Source of the DNA: Gallibacterium faecale
GTDB taxonomy: Bacteria; Pseudomonadota; Gammaproteobacteria; Enterobacterales; Pasteurellaceae
Reading direction: 5' to 3'
Length of the DNA stretch: 64,000 nt
Assembly: GCF_027920745.1 (NCBI RefSeq)
Contig: NZ_JAQIBB010000001.1
Span: forward strand, 79,710 to 143,709
This document shows positions 34,524 through 43,641 of this stretch, piece by piece. The notes under the pieces are model-generated. The model saw nothing but the letters and a program-made list of their open reading frames with translations, was not told the DNA's origin and ran no database searches. Made by a program: the position numbers and the translations under genes. Position 1 is the first letter of the stretch; each line of letters begins with the position of its first letter.

Positions 34524-35717
34524 TTAAGCTCCTTTCGCATTTAAGATTTTATCCACAGTGAAAATATCTTTATCACCACGGCCTGAAAGATTAACCACTA
34601 AGATTTGTTCTTTTTCTGGGTTTTGTTTGATCAGTTTCAAGGCATAAGCAAGTGCATGAGAGGATTCTAATGCAGGAATAATCCCTTCATGTTGAGCTAA
34701 CTCTTGGAAGGCGGCTAAAGCTTCATCATCTGTAATAGATACGTAATTTGCACGTCCTGTACTATGCAGATAAGCGTGTTGTGGTCCAACAGACGGGAAG
34801 TCTAATCCTGCTGAAATAGAATAAGATTCTTCAATTTGACCATCTTTGGTTTGCATTAATGGGGATTTCATCCCAAAATAAATACCGACTGAACCATGGC
34901 CAAGAGGTGCACCATGCTCCCCCGTTTCAATGCCTTTTCCAGCAGGTTCTACACCAATTAATTGCACAGTTTGTTCATCAATAAAATCAGCAAACATTCC
35001 AATGGCATTTGAACCACCGCCAACACAAGCAATAACTGCATCAGGCAGACGTCCTTCGCGCTCTAGCACTTGACGTTTGGTTTCTTCACCAATCATTTTC
35101 TGAAATTCACGCACAATGGTTGGGAATGGATGTGGACCAGCCGCAGTACCTAATAAATAATGTGCTTTATCGTAATTTGCTGACCAGTCACGCATTGCTT
35201 CACAACACGCATCTTTTAATGAACAAGAGCCTTTATTCACAGAAATGACTTCAGCACCCATTAAACGCATACGGAAAACGTTCGGTGATTGACGCTCTAC
35301 ATCCTTTGCTCCCATATAAATGCGGCATTTTAAACCTAACATTGCACACGCTAATGCCGTAGCAACACCATGTTGTCCCGCACCCGTTTCCGCGATAATT
35401 TCGGTTTTTCCCATACGCATTGCTAAGAGTGCTTGTCCTAATACTTGGTTTGTTTTATGTGCACCGCCATGCAATAAATCTTCACGTTTCAGGTAAAGTT
35501 TGGTTTTACTGCCTTTAGTTAAGTTTCGGCATAAGGTTAATGCGGTTGGTCGTCCAGCATAATTTTTTAGTAGATCATTGAATTGACGTTGGAATTCTGG
35601 ATCTTGGCGAGCTTCAACAAATGCTTTTTCTAATTGTTGTAGTACAGGGACGAGAATTTCAGGAACATACATTCCGCCAAACTCACCAAAATAAGGGTTT
35701 AATAAAGTATCACTCAT
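34524..35717 (-). CDS. trpB: Tryptophan synthase beta chain
   Basis: Pyridoxal-phosphate enzyme joining indole and serine to give tryptophan. 397 residues. The PLP lysine lies in GGAHKTNQ (Lys88), the phosphate cup is CVGGGSNAIGMF, and ETGAGQHGVA is the conserved loop near residue 110. The length equals that of E. coli TrpB. The gene lies 11 bases after trpC(F). In Haemophilus influenzae trpBA is separated from trpEGDC, whereas here all are contiguous. Confidence 0.96.
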   Translation of the reverse strand: MSDTLLNPYFGEFGGMYVPEILVPVLQQLEKAFVEARQDPEFQRQFNDLLKNYAGRPTALTLCRNLTKGSKTKLYLKREDLLHGGAHKTNQVLGQALLAMRMGKTEIIAETGAGQHGVATALACAMLGLKCRIYMGAKDVERQSPNVFRMRLMGAEVISVNKGSCSLKDACCEAMRDWSANYDKAHYLLGTAAGPHPFPTIVREFQKMIGEETKRQVLEREGRLPDAVIACVGGGSNAIGMFADFIDEQTVQLIGVEPAGKGIETGEHGAPLGHGSVGIYFGMKSPLMQTKDGQIEESYSISAGLDFPSVGPQHAYLHSTGRANYVSITDDEALAAFQELAQHEGIIPALESSHALAYALKLIKQNPEKEQILVVNLSGRGDKDIFTVDKILNAKGA

Positions 35718-35728
35718 AATGATTCATC

Positions 35729-37153
35729 CTAACTTTTCATAATTTTTTCAAAAATAGTTTTTAATTTCTCTGCATCTTTGATGCCTGGTGCAGTTTCTGC
35801 GCCAGAATTAATATCTAATCCTAAACAATGCTGCGCCATCGCACTCTCAATATTTTCTGCATTTAACCCTCCTGCAAGCATAATTTTGCCTTTCCAATCA
35901 ATTGGCAATAGTGTCCAGTCAAATATCTGTCCTGTACCGCCTTGTTGATTTTTTAATTGTGTATCAAACACATAACGGTCAACATTGCTGTCTGGCTGAA
36001 AAGTGACTTGTCCAGATGTTGGATCAACACCAACAGCACGCCAAATTTGGCATGATTGTGGTAATTGCTGGCGTAATTGCTGAATAAAATTGCTATCTTC
36101 TTTGCCATGTAGCTGTACTGCAAATAGTGATAATTGTTGGCTTAATGTCACAATTGTTTCAATGGATTGATTTTGAAATACGCCCACATAACGTAATGGT
36201 GCTGCTGTCATAACTTGTTGTGCTTGCGATAAGGTAAGACAGCGAGGGGAGTGTTCTGCAAAAATCAACCCACCATATAATGCCCCCTGTTGATAAGCAA
36301 CGGCTGCATCTTCTGCACGTGTTAACCCACACACCTTATTTTCACCATAAATAATCGCTCTTACTGCAGCATTAAGATCATGGCTTCCCATTAAACTGCT
36401 GCCAATCAAAAATGCATGTGCAACAGGTTTTAATTCTCGTACTTGTTGATGTGTATAAATACCTGATTCACTAATAATAATACGATCGTTAGGAATATTC
36501 GGCGCTAATGTTAAGGTACGTTGTAAATCGACAGATAAGTCATGCAAATTACGGTTATTAATCCCAATAACTTTTGCTTCTAATGCAATGGCACGTTGTA
36601 ATTCTTCTTCATTTGAGGTTTCTGTTAATACCCCCATTCCTAATGAGTGAGCTAAATCAGCCAAAATGCGATAAGTATTATCATCAACAACGGATAACAT
36701 TAAAAGAATAGCATCTGCTTGATAATAGCGTGCTAAATAGACCTGATATTCGCTAATCATAAAATCTTTGCAAAGAACAGGCTGCTTAACCAATTTGCGT
36801 ACTCTTGGTAAATAAGCAAAATTCCCTTGAAAATACTTTTCGTCAGTTAGCACAGAAATTGCACTGGCATAATGACGATAAACTGAGGCAATCCCTTCTA
36901 GATCAAACTCTTCTCGAATTAATCCTTTTGATGGCGAAGCCTTTTTACATTCTAAAATAAAAGCAGGAATTTCATGTGTACCTTGAGCTAAAGCTTGGTA
37001 AAAATCACGATCACTCTGTTCAATTTGATCTTTAAATTGCGCTAATGGAAAGTTTGCTTGTTGTGTTTTTACCCAATCTAATTTATCAGCCACAATTTTT
37101 TGTAATACGGTGGCTTTTTGTTGAAGTGTTTGTGAAAAATCTTGTGTGATCAT
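35729..37153 (-). CDS. trpC: Bifunctional indole-3-glycerol-phosphate synthase / phosphoribosylanthranilate isomerase
   Basis: 474-residue fusion of two TIM barrels. The N-terminal half (to about 255) is the synthase, with FILECKKASPSKG and VLCKDFMISEYQ carrying catalytic lysines, and VIGINNRNLHDL and IISESGI further on. The C-terminal half is the isomerase (TrpF), with KVCGLTRAEDA in the expected start, VQLHGKED, and AGGLNAENIESA at the phosphate site. It performs steps three and four of the pathway, as in E. coli TrpC. It lies 14 bases after trpD in the operon. Confidence 0.96.
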   Translation of the reverse strand: MITQDFSQTLQQKATVLQKIVADKLDWVKTQQANFPLAQFKDQIEQSDRDFYQALAQGTHEIPAFILECKKASPSKGLIREEFDLEGIASVYRHYASAISVLTDEKYFQGNFAYLPRVRKLVKQPVLCKDFMISEYQVYLARYYQADAILLMLSVVDDNTYRILADLAHSLGMGVLTETSNEEELQRAIALEAKVIGINNRNLHDLSVDLQRTLTLAPNIPNDRIIISESGIYTHQQVRELKPVAHAFLIGSSLMGSHDLNAAVRAIIYGENKVCGLTRAEDAAVAYQQGALYGGLIFAEHSPRCLTLSQAQQVMTAAPLRYVGVFQNQSIETIVTLSQQLSLFAVQLHGKEDSNFIQQLRQQLPQSCQIWRAVGVDPTSGQVTFQPDSNVDRYVFDTQLKNQQGGTGQIFDWTLLPIDWKGKIMLAGGLNAENIESAMAQHCLGLDINSGAETAPGIKDAEKLKTIFEKIMKS

Positions 37154-37167
37154 ATAACATTAATCTC

Positions 37168-38169
37168 TTAATACTGCGTTAATTTTTCTAATGTTTGCAA
37201 GGCGTTACCGCTTGCTAAATGTTCTAAGACTTGTTGAGTTGTTTGTTTCAGATCGTTGTAGCCAAATAATTTGAGAAGCAGCGCTGTATTTGCCGCAACA
37301 GCATTCATATGCGCATCACTGCCTTTACCTTGTAAAATCAAGCGGACAACCTCTGCATTTTCTGCTGGTTCACCACCTTTTATTGCTTCTAAGGATTGTG
37401 GTTTTAAACCAAAATCTTCCGCTGTTAATGTATAACGTTCAATAGCACCATTGATAATTTCCGCAACTTCTGTTGGTCCATGTAGTGCAACTTCATCTAA
37501 ACCACTACCATGGATCACAACACTATGTTGATGACCTAATGCAAGAGCAGTTTCAGCATAAGGCTGGATTAACTGGGGATGATATACACCTAACATTTGA
37601 TGTTTTGGTCGTGCTGGATTAATTAATGGTCCTAAGATATTAAAGATAGTCCGTGTTTTTAAAGCTTGACGTACGGGAATAGCGTGTTTAAAACCTCGAT
37701 GGTATTGTGGCGCAAATAAAAAGCAAATTCCAATTTCATCAAGTGCTTGGCGAGCTGTATTGGCATCAAGATCTAAACGAACATTTAATGCAGAAAGTAC
37801 ATCACTTGATCCTGTTTTACTAGAAACACTACGATTTCCATGTTTAGCAACTCTGGCTCCCATACTTGCAGCAACAAGGGCACTTGTAGTCGAAATATTA
37901 ATGCTATTTGCCCCATCACCACCAGTTCCTACAATATCAGCAAACACATAATCTGGCGTTGGGAAAGGCTCTGCTGCATTGATTAATGCAGTAACCGCAC
38001 CACTAATTTCAGCCACTGATTCACCTTTGATTTTTAATGCAATCAAAGCACCTGCTAATTGTTCATTACTTAATTGACCTTGTAAAATTGCCGTAAAAAG
38101 TTGTTCGCTTTCAGTAGAGGAGAGCGTATTGCCATTGAATAATTTTTCGAGTATTTGTTGAGTTTCCAT
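37168..38169 (-). CDS. trpD: Anthranilate phosphoribosyltransferase
   Basis: Transfers phosphoribose from PRPP to anthranilate. 333 residues. The PRPP-binding glycine loop DIVGTGGDGANSIN is near residue 80, followed by KHGNRSVSSKTGSSD, and the second metal motif is in GLDEVALHGPTEV. It is not fused to TrpG, unlike the E. coli enzyme, and starts about 45 bases after trpG. The gap holds no evident terminator. Confidence 0.95.
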   Translation of the reverse strand: METQQILEKLFNGNTLSSTESEQLFTAILQGQLSNEQLAGALIALKIKGESVAEISGAVTALINAAEPFPTPDYVFADIVGTGGDGANSINISTTSALVAASMGARVAKHGNRSVSSKTGSSDVLSALNVRLDLDANTARQALDEIGICFLFAPQYHRGFKHAIPVRQALKTRTIFNILGPLINPARPKHQMLGVYHPQLIQPYAETALALGHQHSVVIHGSGLDEVALHGPTEVAEIINGAIERYTLTAEDFGLKPQSLEAIKGGEPAENAEVVRLILQGKGSDAHMNAVAANTALLLKLFGYNDLKQTTQQVLEHLASGNALQTLEKLTQY

Positions 38170-38214
38170 AATTATCTTCCCTAAATTTTTTATTAATTTT
38201 TGTTGTAATGCGAA

Positions 38215-38796
38215 TTATCTGGCTAATAACCAATCAATAGTTTGTTTTAATAATTGTCCACCTTGCACGGTTAAAATGGATTCTGGGTGGAATTGGAATC
38301 CACAGATAGGCAGTGTTTGGTGACGAATTGCCATGACAATATGGTTATATTCCGCATTAACGATTAATTCTGCTGGAAGTTTTACTCCCATTAATGAGTG
38401 ATAACGGGCAACGGGGAGAGGATTGGCTAATGATTGAAACATTGCTTGGTTATCATGTGTAATCTTAGATACTTTGCCGTGCATTACTTCACCTGCGTGT
38501 ACAATTTCACCACCAAACGCTTCAATAATTGCCTGATGTCCTAAACAAATACCAATAATTGGACAACGATCTTTTACTGCCTGAATCAGTGGTAACATAT
38601 TTCCTGCTTGTTGCGGATTTCCTGGTCCAGGGGAAAGGGCTAAAATTGTATTTGGTTGAGATGTCGCGGCTTTGATTAAAGTCTGTAAATCACAGTCATT
38701 ACGATACACTGTCACGTTATGCCCTAGCACACGGAATTGATCAACCAAGTTATAGGTAAAAGAATCAAAATTATCGAGAAAGAGTATATTAGCCAT
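38215..38796 (-). CDS. trpG: Anthranilate synthase component II (glutamine amidotransferase)
   Basis: 193 residues, class I amidotransferase supplying ammonia to TrpE. The nucleophile Cys84 is in GICLGHQAI, the oxyanion loop is LSPGPGNPQQAG, and the catalytic His-Glu pair is in FQFHPES near 170. The stand-alone form, between trpE and trpD, indicates TrpG; a shared role with PabB as PabA is possible, since such subunits can serve both. It lies 16 bases after trpE. Confidence 0.95.
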   Translation of the reverse strand: MANILFLDNFDSFTYNLVDQFRVLGHNVTVYRNDCDLQTLIKAATSQPNTILALSPGPGNPQQAGNMLPLIQAVKDRCPIIGICLGHQAIIEAFGGEIVHAGEVMHGKVSKITHDNQAMFQSLANPLPVARYHSLMGVKLPAELIVNAEYNHIVMAIRHQTLPICGFQFHPESILTVQGGQLLKQTIDWLLAR

Positions 38797-38812
38797 AATT
38801 TATACATCCTTA

Positions 38813-40351
38813 TTATTGGCAATTTGTCTGTTTAATTGCTTTAATCACCGCAGCTGCTTTATGACGAGTTTCATCTGCTTCCATTTGTGGATTAGAATCT
38901 AACACTTCGCCACAACCTGCTTGAATATAAGCAATACCATTCTGAACAAAGGCAGAACGAATCACAATACAGGTATCAAGATCACCATGAGAAGAGAGGT
39001 AACCAACCGCACCGCCATAACTATGTCTGCGTTGTTTTTCAAATTGATAGATAAGTTGCATTGCCTTAATTTTCGGTGCTCCCGTTAATGTGCCCATATT
39101 CATACATGCTTGATAGGCATGCAATGCATCTAATTCTGGTTTTAATTGACCTACTACACGAGAAACTAAATGCATAATATGCGAATAGCGATCAACCTGC
39201 ATTAATTCCGCAACACGTCGAGTGCCACTGACACATACTCGAGCAATATCATTACGTGCTAAATCAACTAACATTAAGTGTTCAGATTGTTCTTTATGAT
39301 CAAGACGTAACTCTAATTCTAAACGAGCATCTAATTCAGGATCGATTTGACCTTGACTGTCAAACCCACGAGGGCGAGAACCTGCAATCGGATAAATCTC
39401 TAATTGGCGAGTTGCTTCAGTATATTTCAAAGCACTTTCTGGTGAAGCACCAAATAGGGTAAAGTCATCATCTTGCATATAAAACATATAAGGACTTGGA
39501 TTATTATGTTTTAGTTGCTGATATGTTGCTAATGGACTAGGGCATTCCAATGAAAAACGGCGAGATGGAACAATTTGGAATACATCGCCAATATTAATGT
39601 GGTGTTTAAGCTTTTCAATAATTGCTTTAAAAGCTTCATCTTCAATATTGACCGCTACTTCAGTAGAGGCATTTTGCTTATGCAATACCGTATCTTTTTC
39701 TTCATTTAATTGAAATATAATTGTTTTTGCTTGTTCAGAAATAGAAATTTTTTGTGATTCATCAAAGATATATGAATGGAGTTCAGCTTTTTCTGCTTGA
39801 TGATCAATCACAACCAACTGTTCCGCTAAATAGAAGCTATAATCAGGAGAAACTAAACCATCATCTTCTAATACAATATCTTTCATAGGGATAAAATTTG
39901 CGACCAAATCATAGGCAAATAATCCTCCTAAGAAGATTGGCTGAGTATGTTGTTGATAAAGTGTTAAGATAGTACGTAATCCATCAAAAACGGTGAAAGC
40001 TTGCAGTTTGCTATCTTCATCTAACTCATTATTTAAAGTAGGGAAAGTAACGATTAATGCTAATTGTTGCTGAATAACGCTAACGCCAGTCTTAGCTTCA
40101 AACTGTTCTGCTAACTGTTTGATAACTTGTTCACCATTTGCAGTCAATGCTTGAAAAGAAACCGTTTGTTGTTCACATTTTACTTTTACCGCTGCTTTTG
40201 CAATTAATAGACTTTTTAAACTGTTTTTACTACCAATTTCTGCTGAATCTAACAGCAATGTATTACTTTTATTTTCACATAAACGCGCAAAAAGGGATGT
40301 GGTGTCTGCTTGATATGGAATTGATTGTTGAATAACTTCTAAAAAGGGCAC
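38813..40351 (-). CDS. trpE: Anthranilate synthase component I
   Basis: Makes anthranilate from chorismate, the first committed step to tryptophan. 512 residues. The start codon is GTG (40351) with GAGGA as ribosome-binding site. The N-terminal feedback region has LLLDSAEIGSKN, where E. coli carries the LLESAE motif that binds tryptophan. The chorismate-binding core shows VPSRRFSLECP, AGSRPRG, and GTLTGAPKIKAMQLI, and the end carries AGCGEVLDSNPQMEADE. It is the first gene of trpEGDC(F)BA. Confidence 0.95.
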   Translation of the reverse strand: MPFLEVIQQSIPYQADTTSLFARLCENKSNTLLLDSAEIGSKNSLKSLLIAKAAVKVKCEQQTVSFQALTANGEQVIKQLAEQFEAKTGVSVIQQQLALIVTFPTLNNELDEDSKLQAFTVFDGLRTILTLYQQHTQPIFLGGLFAYDLVANFIPMKDIVLEDDGLVSPDYSFYLAEQLVVIDHQAEKAELHSYIFDESQKISISEQAKTIIFQLNEEKDTVLHKQNASTEVAVNIEDEAFKAIIEKLKHHINIGDVFQIVPSRRFSLECPSPLATYQQLKHNNPSPYMFYMQDDDFTLFGASPESALKYTEATRQLEIYPIAGSRPRGFDSQGQIDPELDARLELELRLDHKEQSEHLMLVDLARNDIARVCVSGTRRVAELMQVDRYSHIMHLVSRVVGQLKPELDALHAYQACMNMGTLTGAPKIKAMQLIYQFEKQRRHSYGGAVGYLSSHGDLDTCIVIRSAFVQNGIAYIQAGCGEVLDSNPQMEADETRHKAAAVIKAIKQTNCQ

Positions 40352-40382
40352 GATAAAATCCTCTTACACTTCTTTATATCTT

Positions 40383-40422
40383 GTACTAGCAAAATAGTAC
40401 GCTTGTAAATTTAGAAAAGCAA
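40383..40422 (-). promoter_or_regulatory. trp promoter with overlapping TrpR operator
   Basis: On the - strand TTGCTT (40417-40422) and TACTAT (40394-40399) form a promoter with exactly 17 bases between. Over the -10 lies GTACTA-GCAAAA-TAGTAC (40383-40400), whose arms match the E. coli TrpR operator core. The transcript would start near 40387, leaving only about 35 bases before the trpE GTG. Confidence 0.85.
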
Positions 40423-40429
40423 GCCAGTT

Positions 40430-40770
40430 TTTGTATTTATCTTAAATAAAAGAAGAAAAAGTGAACGGCTATAACAAAATGATATTTGTGCTAAGGCTTT
40501 GGCTTTGAAAATAAACGAGCATTGCTGAAACGATAAATCTTAACAGAATTGAGAATTGGTTGTTTAGTGTATTAGTTTACTTTAGATTGAAATATGATTA
40601 TAGGATATAATATCTAGATATTTTAGTAATTTAACATAAAAAGCATTATTTTTAACTCTATCACAAAATTAATATAATGTATATTATGTTAAATATAATA
40701 AATGTGACATAAGAGGTGTTTTGTATCTATTGCTCTAACAATTCCTCTAACATTTATTTGTATAAATAAA
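40430..40770. other. AT-rich region between thiI terminator and trp promoter
   Basis: Very AT-rich, with no frame over about 60 codons on either strand and no structured RNA that I can recognise. It contains AT-rich palindromic runs such as AATATCTAGATATT (40609-40622). It may be spacer or a curved upstream region. Confidence 0.5.
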
Positions 40771-40805
40771 AAGAAACTTGTGCTCTGCAACAAAGCACAA
40801 GTTTG
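40771..40805 (-). terminator. Terminator after thiI
   Basis: AAACTTGTGCT and AGCACAAGTTT pair perfectly around an 8-9 base loop, and the - strand continues with CTTTTTATTT. It starts 25 bases past the thiI stop. Confidence 0.88.
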
Positions 40806-40829
40806 TAACAAATTTTAGATAGAGATTAT

Positions 40830-42278
40830 TTATTGTCTGAATATACGAATATTCGTGAAACCTTGATCTTTTAAATACAATGCTTGCAAACGGCTCATCA
40901 CACCGCGCTCACAGAACAATAGATAATTTTTACTTTGATCTAATTCTGCAAATTGGCTAGATAATTTATAGAAAGGAATCTGTAAGATTGTTTGATTTTC
41001 CAATTCTAATGGTTTTTCGTCTGTTTCTTCTGGACTGCGAATATCAATAATCACATCATTTTGTTGCAATACAGACACCATTTCAACTTCCGGAACTTCT
41101 CGCTCTGTTTGTTCAGCTATTTGACGAATATCTAGATATTGAGCATTCCATACTGCATCTTCCAATAAAGAAAAATCGAAAAGTGACTCCTCTTCTTCAA
41201 TTTTTACTTTAATGGCTTTTACTGTTGGATTTTTTGAAATAACACCACAAAATTCAGGCATTGATTTTGCAATATCATCAGTACCAATTTGTTTTGCCAT
41301 TGCAATAATTTGCTCTTTGTCATGTGAAATCAATGGACGTAAAACTAAACAATCAGCTACTTCATCAATTAAACGCAAATTGGTCAATGTTTGACTAGAA
41401 ACTTGTCCTAATGCTTCGCCAGTTACAATAGCCTGAATTTGAAAACGTTCTGCCACTTTACTCGCAGCTCGTACCATCATCCGTTTTAGTACAACCCCCA
41501 TCTGTCCGTTATCAATTTTTTCTAAAATTTCAGCGACAATTTTTTCAAAATTTACGGCAACAAAACGTACTTTATGAGAACTACCATAACGATGCCATAT
41601 ATGGTAAGCCATCTGTTTTACTCCTATTTCATGTGCTGCTCCACCTAAATTAAAGAAGCAATAATGCACACGACAACCTCGGCGTAATAACATATAGCTT
41701 GATACTCCTGAGTCGAATCCTCCAGAAATTAATGATAAAACATCTTCCTGTGTACCGATTGGATAACCACCAATTCCCTCAAAACGTTGTCTTACCAACA
41801 TCACATGATCATATTCAATTTCAATACGAACAGTTACTTCTGAATCAGTTAATTTCACCTTTGCACTTTGAATATGCTGATTTAAACCACCGCCAATATA
41901 ACGTTCAGCGTCTAATGAGGTAAACTCATGTTTTCCTTTACGTTTTACACGCACACAAAAGGTTTTATTTTCTAATTGTGAACCAATATCTGCATAAACA
42001 ATTTTGAAAATATCTTGCAATGTATTAAAAGGTTTTTCTTCAACTTGTAAGAAATGATGGATACCGGGAATACGTTGTAACAGCTCTATTAGGAGATCAT
42101 TCTTCTCTGCATTTTTCGTTCTTACCTCAATGTAATCCCAGTGTTTAACAACCGCAACTTGGTCATCATACTTATTTAAAACGTTACGAATATTTCCCGT
42201 CAAAATTTTAATAAAACGTTTACGTACAGAATCACTTTTAATCATGATTTCTGGAAATAATTTAATAATAAACTTCAT
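40830..42278 (-). CDS. thiI: tRNA 4-thiouridine sulfurtransferase ThiI
   Basis: 482 residues. It adenylates U8 of tRNA and transfers sulfur to make 4-thiouridine, and in enterobacteria also feeds the thiazole of thiamine. Order of domains: N-terminal ferredoxin-like part and THUMP (to about 165), PP-loop ATP pyrophosphatase with SGGFDSGVSSYML near 185, and a C-terminal rhodanese domain from about 400. The rhodanese Cys sits in FCERGVMSRLQAL near 456, and the partner Cys in MPEFCGVISKNP near 344, so both sulfur-relay cysteines are kept. It is divergent from the xseB operon. Confidence 0.95.
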   Translation of the reverse strand: MKFIIKLFPEIMIKSDSVRKRFIKILTGNIRNVLNKYDDQVAVVKHWDYIEVRTKNAEKNDLLIELLQRIPGIHHFLQVEEKPFNTLQDIFKIVYADIGSQLENKTFCVRVKRKGKHEFTSLDAERYIGGGLNQHIQSAKVKLTDSEVTVRIEIEYDHVMLVRQRFEGIGGYPIGTQEDVLSLISGGFDSGVSSYMLLRRGCRVHYCFFNLGGAAHEIGVKQMAYHIWHRYGSSHKVRFVAVNFEKIVAEILEKIDNGQMGVVLKRMMVRAASKVAERFQIQAIVTGEALGQVSSQTLTNLRLIDEVADCLVLRPLISHDKEQIIAMAKQIGTDDIAKSMPEFCGVISKNPTVKAIKVKIEEEESLFDFSLLEDAVWNAQYLDIRQIAEQTEREVPEVEMVSVLQQNDVIIDIRSPEETDEKPLELENQTILQIPFYKLSSQFAELDQSKNYLLFCERGVMSRLQALYLKDQGFTNIRIFRQ

Positions 42279-42412
42279 ATTGCCATTTCATCATTCAGAA
42301 AAAATAAGCGTGTATTCTACACGAAAAATCTGTTTAACGTAAAAAATCCGCCTAAACTTTCCTGAATTAATTAGGTACAATATAGCTCGTTGAAAACTGA
42401 GCATTTTTAATT

Positions 42413-42679
42413 ATGAAAAAGACAACCCAAACATTAAATTTTGAAAATACTTTAACCGAATTAGAAGCCGTAGTTAATCGTTTAGAACAAGGTGATTTAA
42501 GTTTAGAAGATGCTCTAGCTCAATTTGAACAAGGAGTAAATTTAGCTAAACAAGCTCAAGATCGTTTAGCCAACGCCGAACAACGTGTTCAAATTTTGTT
42601 AGAAAAAAATTCAACTGCACAATTAAGCGATTACGCAACTAATGTTGAACAACCATCTGATGAAGATTCCCCCTTTTAA
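42413..42679 (+). CDS. xseB: Exodeoxyribonuclease VII small subunit
   Basis: 88 residues, almost entirely two helices, with the family signature FENTLTELEAVVNRLEQGDLSLEDALAQFEQG. It binds the large subunit XseA (encoded elsewhere) to form the single-strand exonuclease. It is the first gene of the conserved xseB-ispA-dxs cluster, with 62 bases before ispA. The ribosome-binding site is weak. Confidence 0.93.
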   Translation: MKKTTQTLNFENTLTELEAVVNRLEQGDLSLEDALAQFEQGVNLAKQAQDRLANAEQRVQILLEKNSTAQLSDYATNVEQPSDEDSPF

Positions 42680-42741
42680 TACTGATCTGATTTGAGCTAT
42701 TAAAGATAATCTTTATAATGTTCCAAAAGTTTCATTAGGAT

Positions 42742-43635
42742 ATGATGATGTATCAATTTTCAGAAGATTTACTGGCATTACAACAACGGAATAATGAATT
42801 TCTACGCCAACAATTAAGTTCTTTAACGACCACTCCAGCTCCCCTTGCTGATGCCATGCGTTATAGCCTATTACTAGGTGGTAAACGTATTCGCCCATTC
42901 TTAGTTTATGCAACGGGACGAATGTTTGGCGTACCATTAAATCAACTAGATCATCTTGCTGGTGCTATTGAATGTATTCATTGTTATTCTTTGATTCATG
43001 ATGATTTACCCGCAATGGATAATGATACATTACGTCGTAATCAGCCGACATGTCATATTGCTTTTGATGAAGCAACCGCTATTTTAGCTGGTGATGCATT
43101 GCAAAGTTACGCATTTGAATTATTATCTCAATCTCCTTGTACTGCCCTACAAAAAATTCAACAACTTTATGTTTTAGCAAAAGCCTCTGGCGCTCAAGGA
43201 ATGTGTTTTGGACAAAGTTTAGACTTAATCTCTGAAAATAAACAAATTTCTCTTGCTGAATTAGAAAAAGTTCATAATCATAAAACAGGTGCTTTGATTA
43301 CTGCTGCCGTTTTATTAGGTTTTTATGCTTCTGATTACTATCAAGATCGTGAGTTAGAACAGAAACTTACTCTATTTTCTCAAGCGATTGGTTTAGCTTT
43401 TCAAGTACAAGATGATATTTTAGATATTACTTCAAATAATGAGGAGCTTGGTAAAAATGCAGGTTCCGATTTAAAATCGCATAAAAGGACTTATCCGCAG
43501 TTATTAGGATTAGAACAAGCAAAACAAAAAGCTCAAGATTTGTATCTCTCGGCAATAAAAATTTTAGAACAACTCCCGTTTGATACAACTGCTCTGCGTG
43601 TATTGGCAGAATTTATTATTCAACGGCGCAATTAA
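42742..43635 (+). CDS. ispA: Farnesyl diphosphate synthase
   Basis: Condenses isopentenyl with dimethylallyl and geranyl diphosphates to farnesyl diphosphate. About 297 residues. The first Asp-rich motif DDLPAMDND begins near residue 87 and the second, DDILD, near 226; LGGKRIRP binds the diphosphate. Three consecutive ATG codons (42742, 42745, 42748) follow an AGGA; the third has the best spacing, so the true protein may be two residues shorter. It sits between xseB and dxs. Confidence 0.95.
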   Translation: MMMYQFSEDLLALQQRNNEFLRQQLSSLTTTPAPLADAMRYSLLLGGKRIRPFLVYATGRMFGVPLNQLDHLAGAIECIHCYSLIHDDLPAMDNDTLRRNQPTCHIAFDEATAILAGDALQSYAFELLSQSPCTALQKIQQLYVLAKASGAQGMCFGQSLDLISENKQISLAELEKVHNHKTGALITAAVLLGFYASDYYQDRELEQKLTLFSQAIGLAFQVQDDILDITSNNEELGKNAGSDLKSHKRTYPQLLGLEQAKQKAQDLYLSAIKILEQLPFDTTALRVLAEFIIQRRN

Positions 43636-43641
43636 TTTTTA

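Noticed and set aside
40430..40770. Search for a trp leader peptide and attenuator
   Set aside because: The likely promoter lies at 40394-40422, downstream of this stretch, and no Trp-rich leader plus terminator was found.
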